Of a stretch of DNA of 41,720 nucleotides, positions 8,104 through 15,453 are shown piece by piece (position 1 is the first letter of the stretch; each line of letters opens with the position of its first letter). A model generated the notes under the pieces. It did not search any database and had not been told where the DNA came from. It was given only the letters and a program-made list of their open reading frames with translations. Made by a program: the position numbers and the translations under genes. Origin of the DNA: a virus; the IMG/VR virus record IMGVR_UViG_3300010208_000015, positions 1 through 41,720 of that record. The stretch is one strand, 5' to 3'.

Positions 8104-8405
8104 TAATTCTCTCCATTATGTTTAAAAAGAGATAAAAAATATTCATCCATCTTCTCTTCTTGATTCTCTGATTCACCATTGATTTCATGATTTCTAAGAG
8201 CCTTAAAAATGACCTTATCATTTTCTAAGGTCATAACTAAACCTTCCTGAACAAAGGAAAGTTTTTCTTTTATTGTTTTGATATCATCATGAGTTGAATC
8301 TTTAAAATCTCTTTTTTTAGTAGCTCTATTTAAAAACCAAATCACTAAACCACCAGAACCAAATATTGATATTATGAGAGTATTAACTACATTCCAATTG
8401 TTCAT
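8103..8405 (-). CDS. Membrane-anchored coiled-coil phage protein, holin-like accessory
   Basis: This 100-residue protein has an N-terminal membrane segment (NTLIISIFGSGGLVIWFL), a KKR stop-transfer, a short coiled coil (about residues 35-60) and a C-terminal LENDKVIFKALRNHEINGES segment followed by a helix. Related small proteins accompany holins in many phages and are often annotated as holin-like. I chose the ATG at 8405 because AGGAAA lies upstream; the ATG at 8420 has no good ribosome site. It overlaps the methyltransferase gene and abuts the next membrane protein. It could anchor a lysis or superinfection-exclusion complex. Confidence 0.5.
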   Translation of the reverse strand: MNNWNVVNTLIISIFGSGGLVIWFLNRATKKRDFKDSTHDDIKTIKEKLSFVQEGLVMTLENDKVIFKALRNHEINGESENQEEKMDEYFLSLFKHNGEN

Positions 8406-9642
8406 AATTCTTTTCCTCATTAATCAACTCATCATAACAATAAGAAAGGCCATCTCTTTCAACTGATACCTTTTCACTTGAACCAACTAATTCAATATAT
8501 CTTTTTATAATTACATCACAATATTTTTCATCAATTTCACAAGTATAACAAACTCTATCAGTTTGTTCACAAGCTATAAGAGTACTACCGCTGCCACCAA
8601 AGGGGTCTAATACTAAAGTTCCACTCATAGAAGAATTCATAATAGGATATGCTATTAATTGAATAGGTTTCATTGTCGGATGATCAGCATTCTTTTTAGG
8701 TTTATCAAACTCCCAAATAGTAGATTCTTTTCTTCCTGTAAACCAATTATGCTTCCCTTTCTTTTTCCAACCATATAAAACAGGCTCATGTTGCCATTGA
8801 TAAGGGGATCGACCAAGTACAAGAGATTGTTTCTTCCAAATACAAGTCCCTGATAAATAAAAACCAGCATTGTTAAAAGCCTTTCTAAAATTAAGACCTT
8901 CAGTATCAGCATGGAATACATAAATGGATGCATCTATTGCCATGCATTTTTCTATATTTTCAAAGGCAGCCAACAGGAAAGAATAGAAAGAATTATTATC
9001 CATATTGTCATTTTGAATTTTACCTGCGTTACTTTCATAATTAACATTATATGGAGGGTCGGTTACAACAAGATTTGCTTTTTTTTCACACATTAAATGA
9101 TTATAAGTTTCTTCTTTTGTGCTATCCCCACAAATGAGCCTATGCTTTCCTAAGGTCCAAACATCACCTTTTTTAGTAATTAGAGGATTTTTCAACTCAT
9201 CTTCTACATCAAAATCATCATCCTCTAAGCCATCTTTTAAACTATCCTTAAATAAATCATCAATCTCTTCAGTATCAAAACCAGTTAGAGATACATCAAA
9301 ATCAGCACCTTCTAAATCTGTTATTAATAAAGCTAATTTTTCTTTATCCCAATCACCTGATATTTTATTTAATGCTATATTTAAGGCTTTTTCTTTCTCA
9401 ATTGATAAATCCACAATTACACAATCAAGTTCTTTTAAACCACAATCTTTTAATACTTTTAATCTTTGATGACCACCCACAACTTGTGATGTTTTTTTAT
9501 TAAAAATAACTGGCTCAACATAACCAAATTGAGTTATTGATCTCTTTAATTTTTCATACTCCACATCACCTGGTTTCAAATCTTTTCTAGGATTGTAATC
9601 GGCAGGTATTAATTCATTTATATTCTTTTTCTCAATTTCCAT
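8383..9642 (-). CDS. ParB-like domain fused to a DNA N6/N4 methyltransferase
   Basis: This 419-residue protein modifies phage or host DNA using S-adenosylmethionine. Residues 1 to about 125 form a ParB/sulfiredoxin-type domain (ELIPADYNPRK, QVVGGHQRLKVLKD). The catalytic motif DPPYNVNY (about residue 196) lies before the SAM-binding motif DPFGGSGSTLIACE (about residue 352), the order of beta-class amino-methyltransferases. The target-recognition region lies between them. An ATG at 9642 was preferred over a TTG at 9651. It overlaps metK by 11 bp, which couples SAM production to SAM use. I see no cognate restriction gene next to it. Confidence 0.88.
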   Translation of the reverse strand: MEIEKKNINELIPADYNPRKDLKPGDVEYEKLKRSITQFGYVEPVIFNKKTSQVVGGHQRLKVLKDCGLKELDCVIVDLSIEKEKALNIALNKISGDWDKEKLALLITDLEGADFDVSLTGFDTEEIDDLFKDSLKDGLEDDDFDVEDELKNPLITKKGDVWTLGKHRLICGDSTKEETYNHLMCEKKANLVVTDPPYNVNYESNAGKIQNDNMDNNSFYSFLLAAFENIEKCMAIDASIYVFHADTEGLNFRKAFNNAGFYLSGTCIWKKQSLVLGRSPYQWQHEPVLYGWKKKGKHNWFTGRKESTIWEFDKPKKNADHPTMKPIQLIAYPIMNSSMSGTLVLDPFGGSGSTLIACEQTDRVCYTCEIDEKYCDVIIKRYIELVGSSEKVSVERDGLSYCYDELINEEKNYEQLECS

Positions 9643-10798
9643 ATTTTTCAAACATCTCCATTAATTCTTGTGATTTATCAAAATACTCCCAAGTATTATT
9701 TTTTATATTATTGAAATGACCATAAGTCGAAGTTTTTGAATATTTAACATTTCTTAGGTCTAAATCATTAATGATTGCGGAAGGTCTTAAATCAAAAGTG
9801 TTTAAAACTATAGCTTCTAAAATAGCTTCAGATATACAAGAAGTCCCAAATGTTTTTATTTCTAAAGCTACTGGATAAGCTTTACCAATTGCGTAAGAAA
9901 TGGAAGTTTGACATTTACTTGCAAATCCACATTTCACAATATTCTTTGAAATAGCTCTTGCCATATAAGCTGCAGACCTATCAACCTTGGTTGGATCTTT
10001 CCCTGAAAAAGCACCCCCACCATGAGCTGCTAATCCACCATAGGTATCAACGATTATTTTTCTACCAGTTAGTCCTGTATCTGCAGCAGGACCTCCTAAC
10101 ACAAATTTGCCTGAAGGATTTATTAATATGTTTGTATTAATATCAATTGGAAAATCTTCAAAAACTGGATTTATTACTTTTTCAATTATTTCTTTTTTCA
10201 ATTCAATAACATATATCTCTTCAATGTGTTGAACTGATACTACTATTGTAGAAACCCTTATAGGGATATCCCCATCATACTCAATACTAACTTGAGCTTT
10301 TCCATCAGGACCAATTCCAAAAATTGATAAATCCTTCATACATACATCTAATTTTTTACAAATTGCGTGTGCTTTAACTAAGGGTAAAGGTAAAAATTCT
10401 TTTGTTTCATTTGTAGCATAGCCAATTACAGTCCCTTGATCTCCAGCACCTAACTCTATTTGTTTTTTTACTTCAATTTTTCTAACTTCTAAAGCCAAAT
10501 CAACACCATCAGAAATATCCAAACTTTGATTATGAACATATACGGATATTTTATAATCATTGGGATTATAGCCAACATTTAATAAAACTTCTTTTACAGT
10601 TTGTTTTATATTAATTCTTACTTTGCAGGTTATCTCACCAGCCACAATTATGTGATTCGCAGTTGCTAGAACTTCACAAGCAACTCTAGAATTTTTATCT
10701 TTTTCTAAACAAGCATCTAGAATTGTATCGGATATTAAATCACATAATTTATCAGGATGCCCTTTGCAAACTGATTCAGATGTCACTAGTTTTTTCAT
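9632..10798 (-). CDS. metK: S-adenosylmethionine synthetase (methionine adenosyltransferase)
   Basis: This 388-residue enzyme makes SAM from methionine and ATP. All main motifs are present: the N-terminal TSESVCKGHPDKLCD, the GAGDQGTVIGYATNE loop (about residue 117) and the Gly-rich GGGAFSGKDPTKVDRSAAY (about residue 255). Length is normal for bacterial MetK, so it is probably active. It sits between the small terminase and the methyltransferase on the late strand, overlapping the latter. A phage-borne metK beside a methyltransferase suggests that the phage supplies its own SAM during late infection, or restores it after depletion. That purpose is inference; the enzyme family is clear. Confidence 0.93.
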   Translation of the reverse strand: MKKLVTSESVCKGHPDKLCDLISDTILDACLEKDKNSRVACEVLATANHIIVAGEITCKVRINIKQTVKEVLLNVGYNPNDYKISVYVHNQSLDISDGVDLALEVRKIEVKKQIELGAGDQGTVIGYATNETKEFLPLPLVKAHAICKKLDVCMKDLSIFGIGPDGKAQVSIEYDGDIPIRVSTIVVSVQHIEEIYVIELKKEIIEKVINPVFEDFPIDINTNILINPSGKFVLGGPAADTGLTGRKIIVDTYGGLAAHGGGAFSGKDPTKVDRSAAYMARAISKNIVKCGFASKCQTSISYAIGKAYPVALEIKTFGTSCISEAILEAIVLNTFDLRPSAIINDLDLRNVKYSKTSTYGHFNNIKNNTWEYFDKSQELMEMFEKYGN

Positions 10799-10827
10799 CT
10801 TTGAAAAGTTCCTTTTGTTTGATTTTT

Positions 10828-11364
10828 TTATTTTTTCTTTGAATTAAGAAGTCTCTCCATCAAATCATCTTGAGGGCTAGCTCCCTTAAAATCAGATGAG
10901 CTATTTTCTTTTACAAGCTGGAATATCTGGAACCAACATTGGTTAACTTGCTTCATATATTCACGACTCATTGAAACATAGGGAGAAGCAATAGCCGCAC
11001 CAGTTGTTGGGTGCTTTGCAAGAAAACCAAAATCACTTATTGCTGTCTCGCACTGGATCCATCTTGCAACACTCATAGAATATTGCTCTATTAACTGTGG
11101 ATTAACTATTTCTTCACACCGCCTAGATTTAAGATAATTCCAAGTGTCCTTATACACATCTTTTGCACAGAACTCTAGACCACTTTTTTGTAAAGCTAAC
11201 ATGTAATCTTTTACAGGAGGCATTTCTAATCCATTTAAATTTGGAGTATCAGGGAGATCAAATACAACAGCAGATTTTCCTTCTGTTATTTTTGTTGCAA
11301 GTGCTTTTGGTTTTCTACCAGCACCAACTCTAGCTCCACCTCGATTTGTGCCATCCTTAGCCAT
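10828..11364 (-). CDS. terS: Terminase small subunit, P27-like
   Basis: This 178-residue protein would recognise the packaging site and load the large subunit. It starts MAKDGTNRGGARVGAGRKPK, with the GAGRKPK basic tail typical of P27-type small terminases, followed by helical segments (YKDTWNYLKSRRC, then MSVARWIQCETAISDFG). AAGGTGG precedes the ATG at 11364. It follows the HNH gene after a 122-bp gap and is separated from terL by metK, the methyltransferase, the lysis genes and cargo, an unusually wide separation of the two terminase subunits. Confidence 0.8.
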   Translation of the reverse strand: MAKDGTNRGGARVGAGRKPKALATKITEGKSAVVFDLPDTPNLNGLEMPPVKDYMLALQKSGLEFCAKDVYKDTWNYLKSRRCEEIVNPQLIEQYSMSVARWIQCETAISDFGFLAKHPTTGAAIASPYVSMSREYMKQVNQCWFQIFQLVKENSSSDFKGASPQDDLMERLLNSKKK

Positions 11365-11486
11365 CTCTTACCACCTTAAAAATGGGTTTAATACCCCCTT
11401 TGAATTCCAATTTTTCTGCGTCATTGCCCGTGTTCGTTGTAATTTGTTATCCTACAAGGATTTATATTCCCCTAGGTTATGTCATA

Positions 11487-11840
11487 TTAACCCCATCTGT
11501 CGCCATTTAATGTATGAAGTCTTGAATGGCATGACTTGCAAAGAGCCATTAAGTTATCCCAATCATTGCTACCACCTTCAGCTAAAGGGATAATATGATG
11601 AACTTCTTGTGTTGGAGTATTGATCCCACGTTTTTTACATATCTCACAAACTGGATGTTGTTTCACATAAGCATCTCGTATTCTTTTCCAATGAGGACCA
11701 TATCTTTTTTTCGTTTCAGGGTTGCGTTTATATTTTTCATAATGCTGTCTTGTTAACTTCTCATGCTCCTCGCAGTACCTTCCATACGTTAATTTTGGAC
11801 ATCCTGGATATGCACAAGGCTTTTTAGGTTTTTTAGGCAT
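11487..11840 (-). CDS. HNH endonuclease, packaging-associated
   Basis: This 117-residue HNH protein has a Cys-rich start (CAYPGCPKLTYGRYC), a basic middle part, and the HNH core: CEICKKRG, EVHHIIPLAEGGSN and NLMALCKSCHSRLH. In HK97-type cos phages a small HNH protein next to the terminase is needed for cohesive-end cutting. The start is the ATG at 11840 with GGGA upstream. The start lies only 13 bp from the T run of a terminator (11853-11885), so its expression requires read-through. The 122 bp between this gene and terS hold no gene; I see only a somewhat GC-richer patch. Confidence 0.88.
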   Translation of the reverse strand: MPKKPKKPCAYPGCPKLTYGRYCEEHEKLTRQHYEKYKRNPETKKRYGPHWKRIRDAYVKQHPVCEICKKRGINTPTQEVHHIIPLAEGGSNDWDNLMALCKSCHSRLHTLNGDRWG

Positions 11841-11852
11841 TTCATTTTCCCA

Positions 11853-11885
11853 TAAAAAAGAACCCAAATTGCTTTGAGTCCTCTT
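11853..11885 (-). terminator. Terminator hairpin of repeat unit 1, just before the HNH gene
   Basis: On the minus strand an imperfect stem (AAGAGGACTCAAA against TTTGGGTTCTT) with a short GCAA loop is followed by six T. The HNH start codon lies 13 bases further on. Late transcription must pass this site. Confidence 0.65.
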
Positions 11886-11899
11886 GATATATTTTTCTA

Positions 11900-11950
11900 A
11901 TTTTAGAGTAACTAAAAAATGCTACTGTAATCAACTGTTATTTACTGTAA
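11900..11950 (-). promoter_or_regulatory. Candidate late promoter and activator sites, unit 1
   Basis: Same architecture as unit 2: TWACAGT sites at 11944-11950, 11934-11940 and 11924-11930 (minus-strand reading), the last overlapping a -35, an 18-bp spacer and a -10 TAAAAT at 11900-11905. This copy is closest to the HNH gene and is followed by its own terminator. Confidence 0.6.
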
Positions 11951-11976
11951 TTTTTATTTTTTACCACTCATAAAAA

Positions 11977-12003
11977 AAGAACCCAAATTGCATCAGGTCC
12001 TTT
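11977..12003 (-). terminator. Terminator hairpin of repeat unit 2
   Basis: On the minus strand AAGGACC pairs with GGGTTCTT (one wobble) and is followed by seven T (11972-11978). It lies about 10-15 bases after the expected start site of the unit 2 promoter, so the default product would be a very short RNA. Confidence 0.65.
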
Positions 12004-12017
12004 TACATATTTTTCTA

Positions 12018-12068
12018 ATTTTAGAGTAACTAAAAAATACTACTGTAATCAACTGTTATTTACTGTAA
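12018..12068 (-). promoter_or_regulatory. Candidate late promoter and activator sites, unit 2
   Basis: On the minus strand three sites (TTACAGT, TAACAGT, TTACAGT; plus-strand coordinates 12062-12068, 12052-12058, 12042-12048) are spaced exactly 10 bp, one helical turn. The last overlaps a -35 (TACAGT) placed 18 bp from a -10 (TAAAAT, 12018-12023). A weak -35 overlapped by phased sites is what an activator-dependent promoter looks like. The DUF1492 protein (16147) is the obvious candidate activator, by inference. Confidence 0.6.
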
Positions 12069-12161
12069 TTTTTATTTTTTACCACTCATGCTTTAAAACA
12101 ATCCACCCTCAATTACTTTAACTGAAATTTTGTTTATACAACTCACCCCTTTATTTCTTTT

Positions 12162-12184
12162 GTGGCCAAGTGGGCACGGACACT
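12162..12184. other. Candidate cohesive-end (cos) region
   Basis: A GC-rich patch (GTGGCCAAG followed by TGGGCACGGACACT) stands out in otherwise very AT-rich noncoding DNA and contains an AAGTG/CACTT inverted repeat. It lies about 320 bp upstream of the HNH-terS genes, where cos phages of this type keep their packaging site, and is followed by a 12-bp inverted repeat at 12201-12255. The assignment rests only on position and composition. Confidence 0.3.
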
Positions 12185-12200
12185 TATTATTCCTACTCTT

Positions 12201-12255
12201 TATATATAATAGGGGTATACATACACATATAGTACTATTACCACTATTATATATA
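12201..12255. repeat. AT-rich inverted repeat
   Basis: The arms TATATATAATAG and CTATTATATATA are perfect over 12 bp with a loop of about 31 bases that contains GTATAC and AGTACT. It might be part of the packaging or replication region, or simply low-complexity DNA. Confidence 0.5.
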
Positions 12256-12340
12256 TATATACTTATTTATAATAATTATTGTCCTCTTGTACCATTAGGT
12301 GTTTAAGTAGCTGTTTGATAAGGAATTATTTCAATGACAA

Positions 12341-12390
12341 GGTGAGGGGATAAGAAAAAATGAATTGTCCTATTTTTCTTATCGTCCACC
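12341..12390. repeat. Long imperfect inverted repeat in the control region
   Basis: GATAAGAAAAA and TTTTTCTTATC form perfect 11-bp arms around a loop of about 12-13 bases. The pairing extends outwards to GGTG and CACC with a few mismatches. The remaining noncoding sequence from 12090 to 12578 shows no gene that I can support. Confidence 0.55.
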
Positions 12391-12578
12391 AAATTAAAAA
12401 AACAAAAATTAATGATTATCCAACTCTTTTACTTTTTGGACAGCTTTTTTTCATTAAAATAATTTATGAAATGCCTTAAATACTCCTTTAAAATTATAAA
12501 AATTTTAACTTCTTAAACAAAATTATTGAATAACAAAATAAGTTTTTAAATTATAATAAAATCTACTAATCCTTACTT

Positions 12579-12607
12579 TTGACTTAGTTTCCTTATAATG
12601 ATAATGT
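12579..12607 (+). promoter_or_regulatory. Candidate promoter of the channel operon
   Basis: TTGACT (12579-12584) is followed after exactly 17 bp by TAATGT (12602-12607). The channel gene's GGAG and ATG (12631) follow directly. Confidence 0.5.
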
Positions 12608-12630
12608 TTTTATTCAATGGAGAGTTTTTT

Positions 12631-13326
12631 ATGAAAAGTTTATATAATATTTTAGAAGATCCAAATAATAGACTTAATCCATTTTATAATGGGTTTATGT
12701 TAATAATAATTTTTATGAGTTTATTAAGTTTATTATTCAAAAATGAATATAAAGTTCTAACTTATATTGATTATATTACAGTTTCCATATTTATAATTGA
12801 TTATATATTAAGACTAGTAACAGCTAATATTAAACTTAAAAAAGGATTAGCATCTTATCTTATTTATCCTTTCACTGGATGGGCAATTATAGATTTGTTA
12901 TCAATTTTACCCTCATTTAATATTTTATCTAGTAGTTTTAAAATATTTAGAGTTCTAAGACTATCAAAGTTATTCAGAGGACTACGAATATTAAAAATAT
13001 TCAAAGTTTCAAAACAAGTAAAAATCTTTGTTGCAGTATTCAAAAAAGAGAAAAATGCACTAATTTCCTTTGGATTGTTTGCTCTTGGCTACATATTTAT
13101 TACTGCTCTATTAATTTTTAATGTTGAACCTGATACCTTTAATAATTTTTTTGATGCAATTTATTGGGCAACAGTTTCATTAACAACTGTTGGATATGGT
13201 GATATTTATGCAACATCAGTTATAGGAAGAATAATTACAATGATTTCTTCTTTATTTGGAATTGCTTTAATAGCAATGCCAGCTTCTATAATTACATCTG
13301 GGTTATTAGAAGAAATGAATAAATGA
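12631..13326 (+). CDS. Voltage-gated potassium channel (six-segment type)
   Basis: This 231-residue membrane protein has the complete six-segment plan: S1-S3 in residues 18-95, an S4 voltage sensor with Arg/Lys at every third position (FRVLRLSKLFRGLRILKIFK, about 107-126), S5, a pore helix with the selectivity filter TTVGYGD (about 185-191), and S6. It should conduct K+ across the inner membrane in response to voltage. The ATG at 12631 has GGAG 10 bases upstream; the longer frame from 12598 covers the promoter region. The next gene starts 14 bp later, so the two are one operon. An ion channel within a phage control region is unusual; whether it serves the host, lysis timing or defence cannot be told from sequence. 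Confidence 0.9.
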   Translation: MKSLYNILEDPNNRLNPFYNGFMLIIIFMSLLSLLFKNEYKVLTYIDYITVSIFIIDYILRLVTANIKLKKGLASYLIYPFTGWAIIDLLSILPSFNILSSSFKIFRVLRLSKLFRGLRILKIFKVSKQVKIFVAVFKKEKNALISFGLFALGYIFITALLIFNVEPDTFNNFFDAIYWATVSLTTVGYGDIYATSVIGRIITMISSLFGIALIAMPASIITSGLLEEMNK

Positions 13327-13340
13327 AAAGGAGTTAAAAA

Positions 13341-14138
13341 GTGAAAAAAGTAATAGTATATTGTTTAGAAGAACTAAATTACGAAATTTTGAAAACAATT
13401 CAAAACGAAGGCTTAGAAGCAGATTTAAATTACATTGATGTTTCAAATATCTATGATATGAGCAGATTATTTATAAATTTTCCTTTTATTGGGAATATAT
13501 CAAACTGGGATGTTTCAAATGTTGAAGATATGAGCTGCATGTTTTTTGGCAGTTGTTTTAATGGAAATATATCAAACTGGGATGTTTCAAGAGTAAAAAA
13601 CATGAGTGGAATGTTTAGTAAATCTACATTTCAAAGAGATATATCAAAATGGGATGTGTCTAATGTACTTGATATGAGTTATATGTTTATGAATTCTCAT
13701 TTTAATGAAAATATTTCAAATTGGGATGTTTCTAAAGTCGAAAACATGAGATTAATGTTTAGTAGCTCAAAATTTAATGGGGATATTTCTAAATGGAATG
13801 TTTTAAATACAAAAGACATGCTTGGATTATTTGCTTCGTCCAATTTCAATGGAGATATTTCTAAATGGAATGTTTCTAATGTGCTTGATATGAGTTTAAT
13901 GTTTGAGGGGACGCCTTTTACTGGGGAGCTTTATAGTTGGGATGTTTCTAAAGTCGAAAACATGAGTGGAATGTTCGCTCATTCAAAATTTTATGAAAAT
14001 ATTTCTAACTGGAATGTTTCAAATGTAAAAGATTTTAGTGGAATGTTTGTTGGATCTCTTTATAAAGGGGACTTATCAAATTGGAATATTTCACCAAAGG
14101 CAAATGTAAAATCTATGTATAAATTGTCTATAAATTAA
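13341..14138 (+). CDS. DUF285 (BspA-type) repeat protein, no signal peptide
   Basis: This 265-residue protein starts at a GTG with AAAAGGAG seven bases upstream. After about 50 residues it consists of nine 24-residue repeats of the form ISNWDVSNVEDMSGMF, the DUF285 (mycoplasma/BspA-type) pattern, which probably forms an elongated solenoid. Most relatives are surface proteins, but this one lacks an export signal (MKKVIVYCLEELNYEILK), so it is probably cytosolic. It lies 14 bp after the K+ channel gene and is probably co-expressed with it, which suggests a scaffold or sensor tied to the channel. That functional link is inference. Confidence 0.85.
   Translation: MKKVIVYCLEELNYEILKTIQNEGLEADLNYIDVSNIYDMSRLFINFPFIGNISNWDVSNVEDMSCMFFGSCFNGNISNWDVSRVKNMSGMFSKSTFQRDISKWDVSNVLDMSYMFMNSHFNENISNWDVSKVENMRLMFSSSKFNGDISKWNVLNTKDMLGLFASSNFNGDISKWNVSNVLDMSLMFEGTPFTGELYSWDVSKVENMSGMFAHSKFYENISNWNVSNVKDFSGMFVGSLYKGDLSNWNISPKANVKSMYKLSIN
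13494..14135 (+). repeat. Tandem 72-bp coding repeats of the DUF285 gene
   Basis: Nine units, each 72 bp (24 codons), run head to tail without indels; the last is shorter. Adjacent units share segments such as AATATTTC, AAATGG and GATGTTTC, so unequal crossing-over could change the number of units. Confidence 0.85.
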
Positions 14139-14261
14139 TAAAATTGGCAAGTCTAATAATTGTTAATATTTTTATTTGCTCATTCCAATCTATTGCCAAT
14201 TGTATAATATTTTTATATCCACTAAAATAATAGATAGGCAACTAAACTTTTGAGGTACTCT

Positions 14262-15449
14262 ATGAAACACATTAAAGCTACAATATTAATTGTGCTATCT
14301 TTATTATTTATATCTTGCCCTATAACTAATGCAATACCAAATAATACGCAACCTACAGAATCAATAAAACTAGCTAGCTGGAATATTAGAATTTTATCTA
14401 ATGATAGCCGAGATGATTCAGAACTACAAAAAATTGCTACAATAATAGATAGATATGATATCGTTGCAGTTCAAGAAGTTAGAGATGATGAAGTAATTAA
14501 TAGATTACTCAATATATTACCTGATGAATGGGATGCTATAATTTCCAACAAAACTGGAAGAGGTGTAAAAGAAAAATACACTTACTTTTATAATTCAGAT
14601 ATTATTCAACCACTTGGAACCTCTTATCTATTTAGTGATCCTGATGATCTACTAATTAGAGAACCCTTTATTGCTCATTTCAAAGCATCTAATTTTGATT
14701 TTACATTAACAACTATTCACTCCATTTTTGGAGATAGCATTAATGACAGAAGAGCAGAAATAATGAAGATGGATGATATAATTGCTTTAGTAGATACAGC
14801 AAATGGTAGTGAATCTGATATTATATTACTAGGGGATTTCAACATGCCAGCAGATGATTATAGCTGGGATATGGGAACCTACCACAATCTAATACAACCT
14901 ACATTAAAAACAACAATAACTGATACTAGTAGCTACGATAATTTTTGGATTAACTCTGGTACTTGGAACAGAGAATATAATTCTTTTTATGAAATGTACA
15001 AATTTGATGAATTGTTATTTTCTAATGATGATGAGCAAGCAAGCCTAGAAGTGTCAGACCATAGGCCTATATCAGCTAAATTTATCACAAACCTAGGCGA
15101 TGATGATTTATCTGGTAACTGGATTAAAACCACAGGATTTACAGCCACTGGTGGTTCTTCAGGCTATCCCACAACAGGTGATATTAGAATATATAGTGTT
15201 GTAAAAACCCCAACTGAAAATGAGTCAGTAACACTCAAGAATTATGATTCAGTTGATATTGATATAAGTGATTGGACTCTAGGTGATAAAAACAACCCAA
15301 CATCTCATAATTTTAGCAATGGTACAATTATCAAAGCTGGAGAAACTTTATTTCTAAATCATTCAACTCTAGGTTTTGGAATTAATGACACTGGAGAGAT
15401 ATTATATTTAAAAGATGGCTCTGGTGCTGATGTTGATATTTGGCCATAA
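14262..15449 (+). CDS. Exported endonuclease/exonuclease/phosphatase-family protein with lamin-tail domain
   Basis: This 395-residue protein has a signal sequence (KATILIVLSLLFISCPITNA) whose LFISC resembles a relaxed lipobox. Residues 35-285 form a DNase I-like domain: ASWNIR, VAVQEVRDD, the metal-binding GDFNMPADD and the catalytic VSDHRPI. The C-terminal 90 residues (LKNYDSVDIDISDWTLGD, then GTIIKAGETLFLN) are a lamin-tail immunoglobulin-like domain that often targets exported nucleases to the envelope or DNA. The start is the ATG at 14262 with GAGG upstream; the frame upstream uses TTG. It probably degrades extracellular DNA for nutrition or DNA removal. It ends 4 bp from the convergent gene at 15454. 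Confidence 0.82.
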   Translation: MKHIKATILIVLSLLFISCPITNAIPNNTQPTESIKLASWNIRILSNDSRDDSELQKIATIIDRYDIVAVQEVRDDEVINRLLNILPDEWDAIISNKTGRGVKEKYTYFYNSDIIQPLGTSYLFSDPDDLLIREPFIAHFKASNFDFTLTTIHSIFGDSINDRRAEIMKMDDIIALVDTANGSESDIILLGDFNMPADDYSWDMGTYHNLIQPTLKTTITDTSSYDNFWINSGTWNREYNSFYEMYKFDELLFSNDDEQASLEVSDHRPISAKFITNLGDDDLSGNWIKTTGFTATGGSSGYPTTGDIRIYSVVKTPTENESVTLKNYDSVDIDISDWTLGDKNNPTSHNFSNGTIIKAGETLFLNHSTLGFGINDTGEILYLKDGSGADVDIWP

Positions 15450-15453
15450 GTAC

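Larger units (their letters stand above)
11851..12088 (-). repeat. Two tandem 118-bp units upstream of the late operon
   Basis: Unit 1 (11851-11968) and unit 2 (11969-12088) are near-identical direct repeats. Read on the minus strand, each holds three 10-bp-spaced TWACAGT sites, a -35/-10 pair and a terminator hairpin with a T run. The units differ most in the hairpin arms and loop, yet both still fold. The duplication lies exactly between the control region and the HNH-terminase operon. Confidence 0.9.

Noticed and set aside
8670-8933. Additional frames opposite or within the methyltransferase and other long genes
   Set aside because: They are shadows of strongly supported genes and lack ribosome sites and recognisable domains.
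11851-12088. CRISPR-like reading of the tandem repeat
   Set aside because: There are only two long units directly abutting, with no spacers and no cas genes. The content is promoter and terminator elements.
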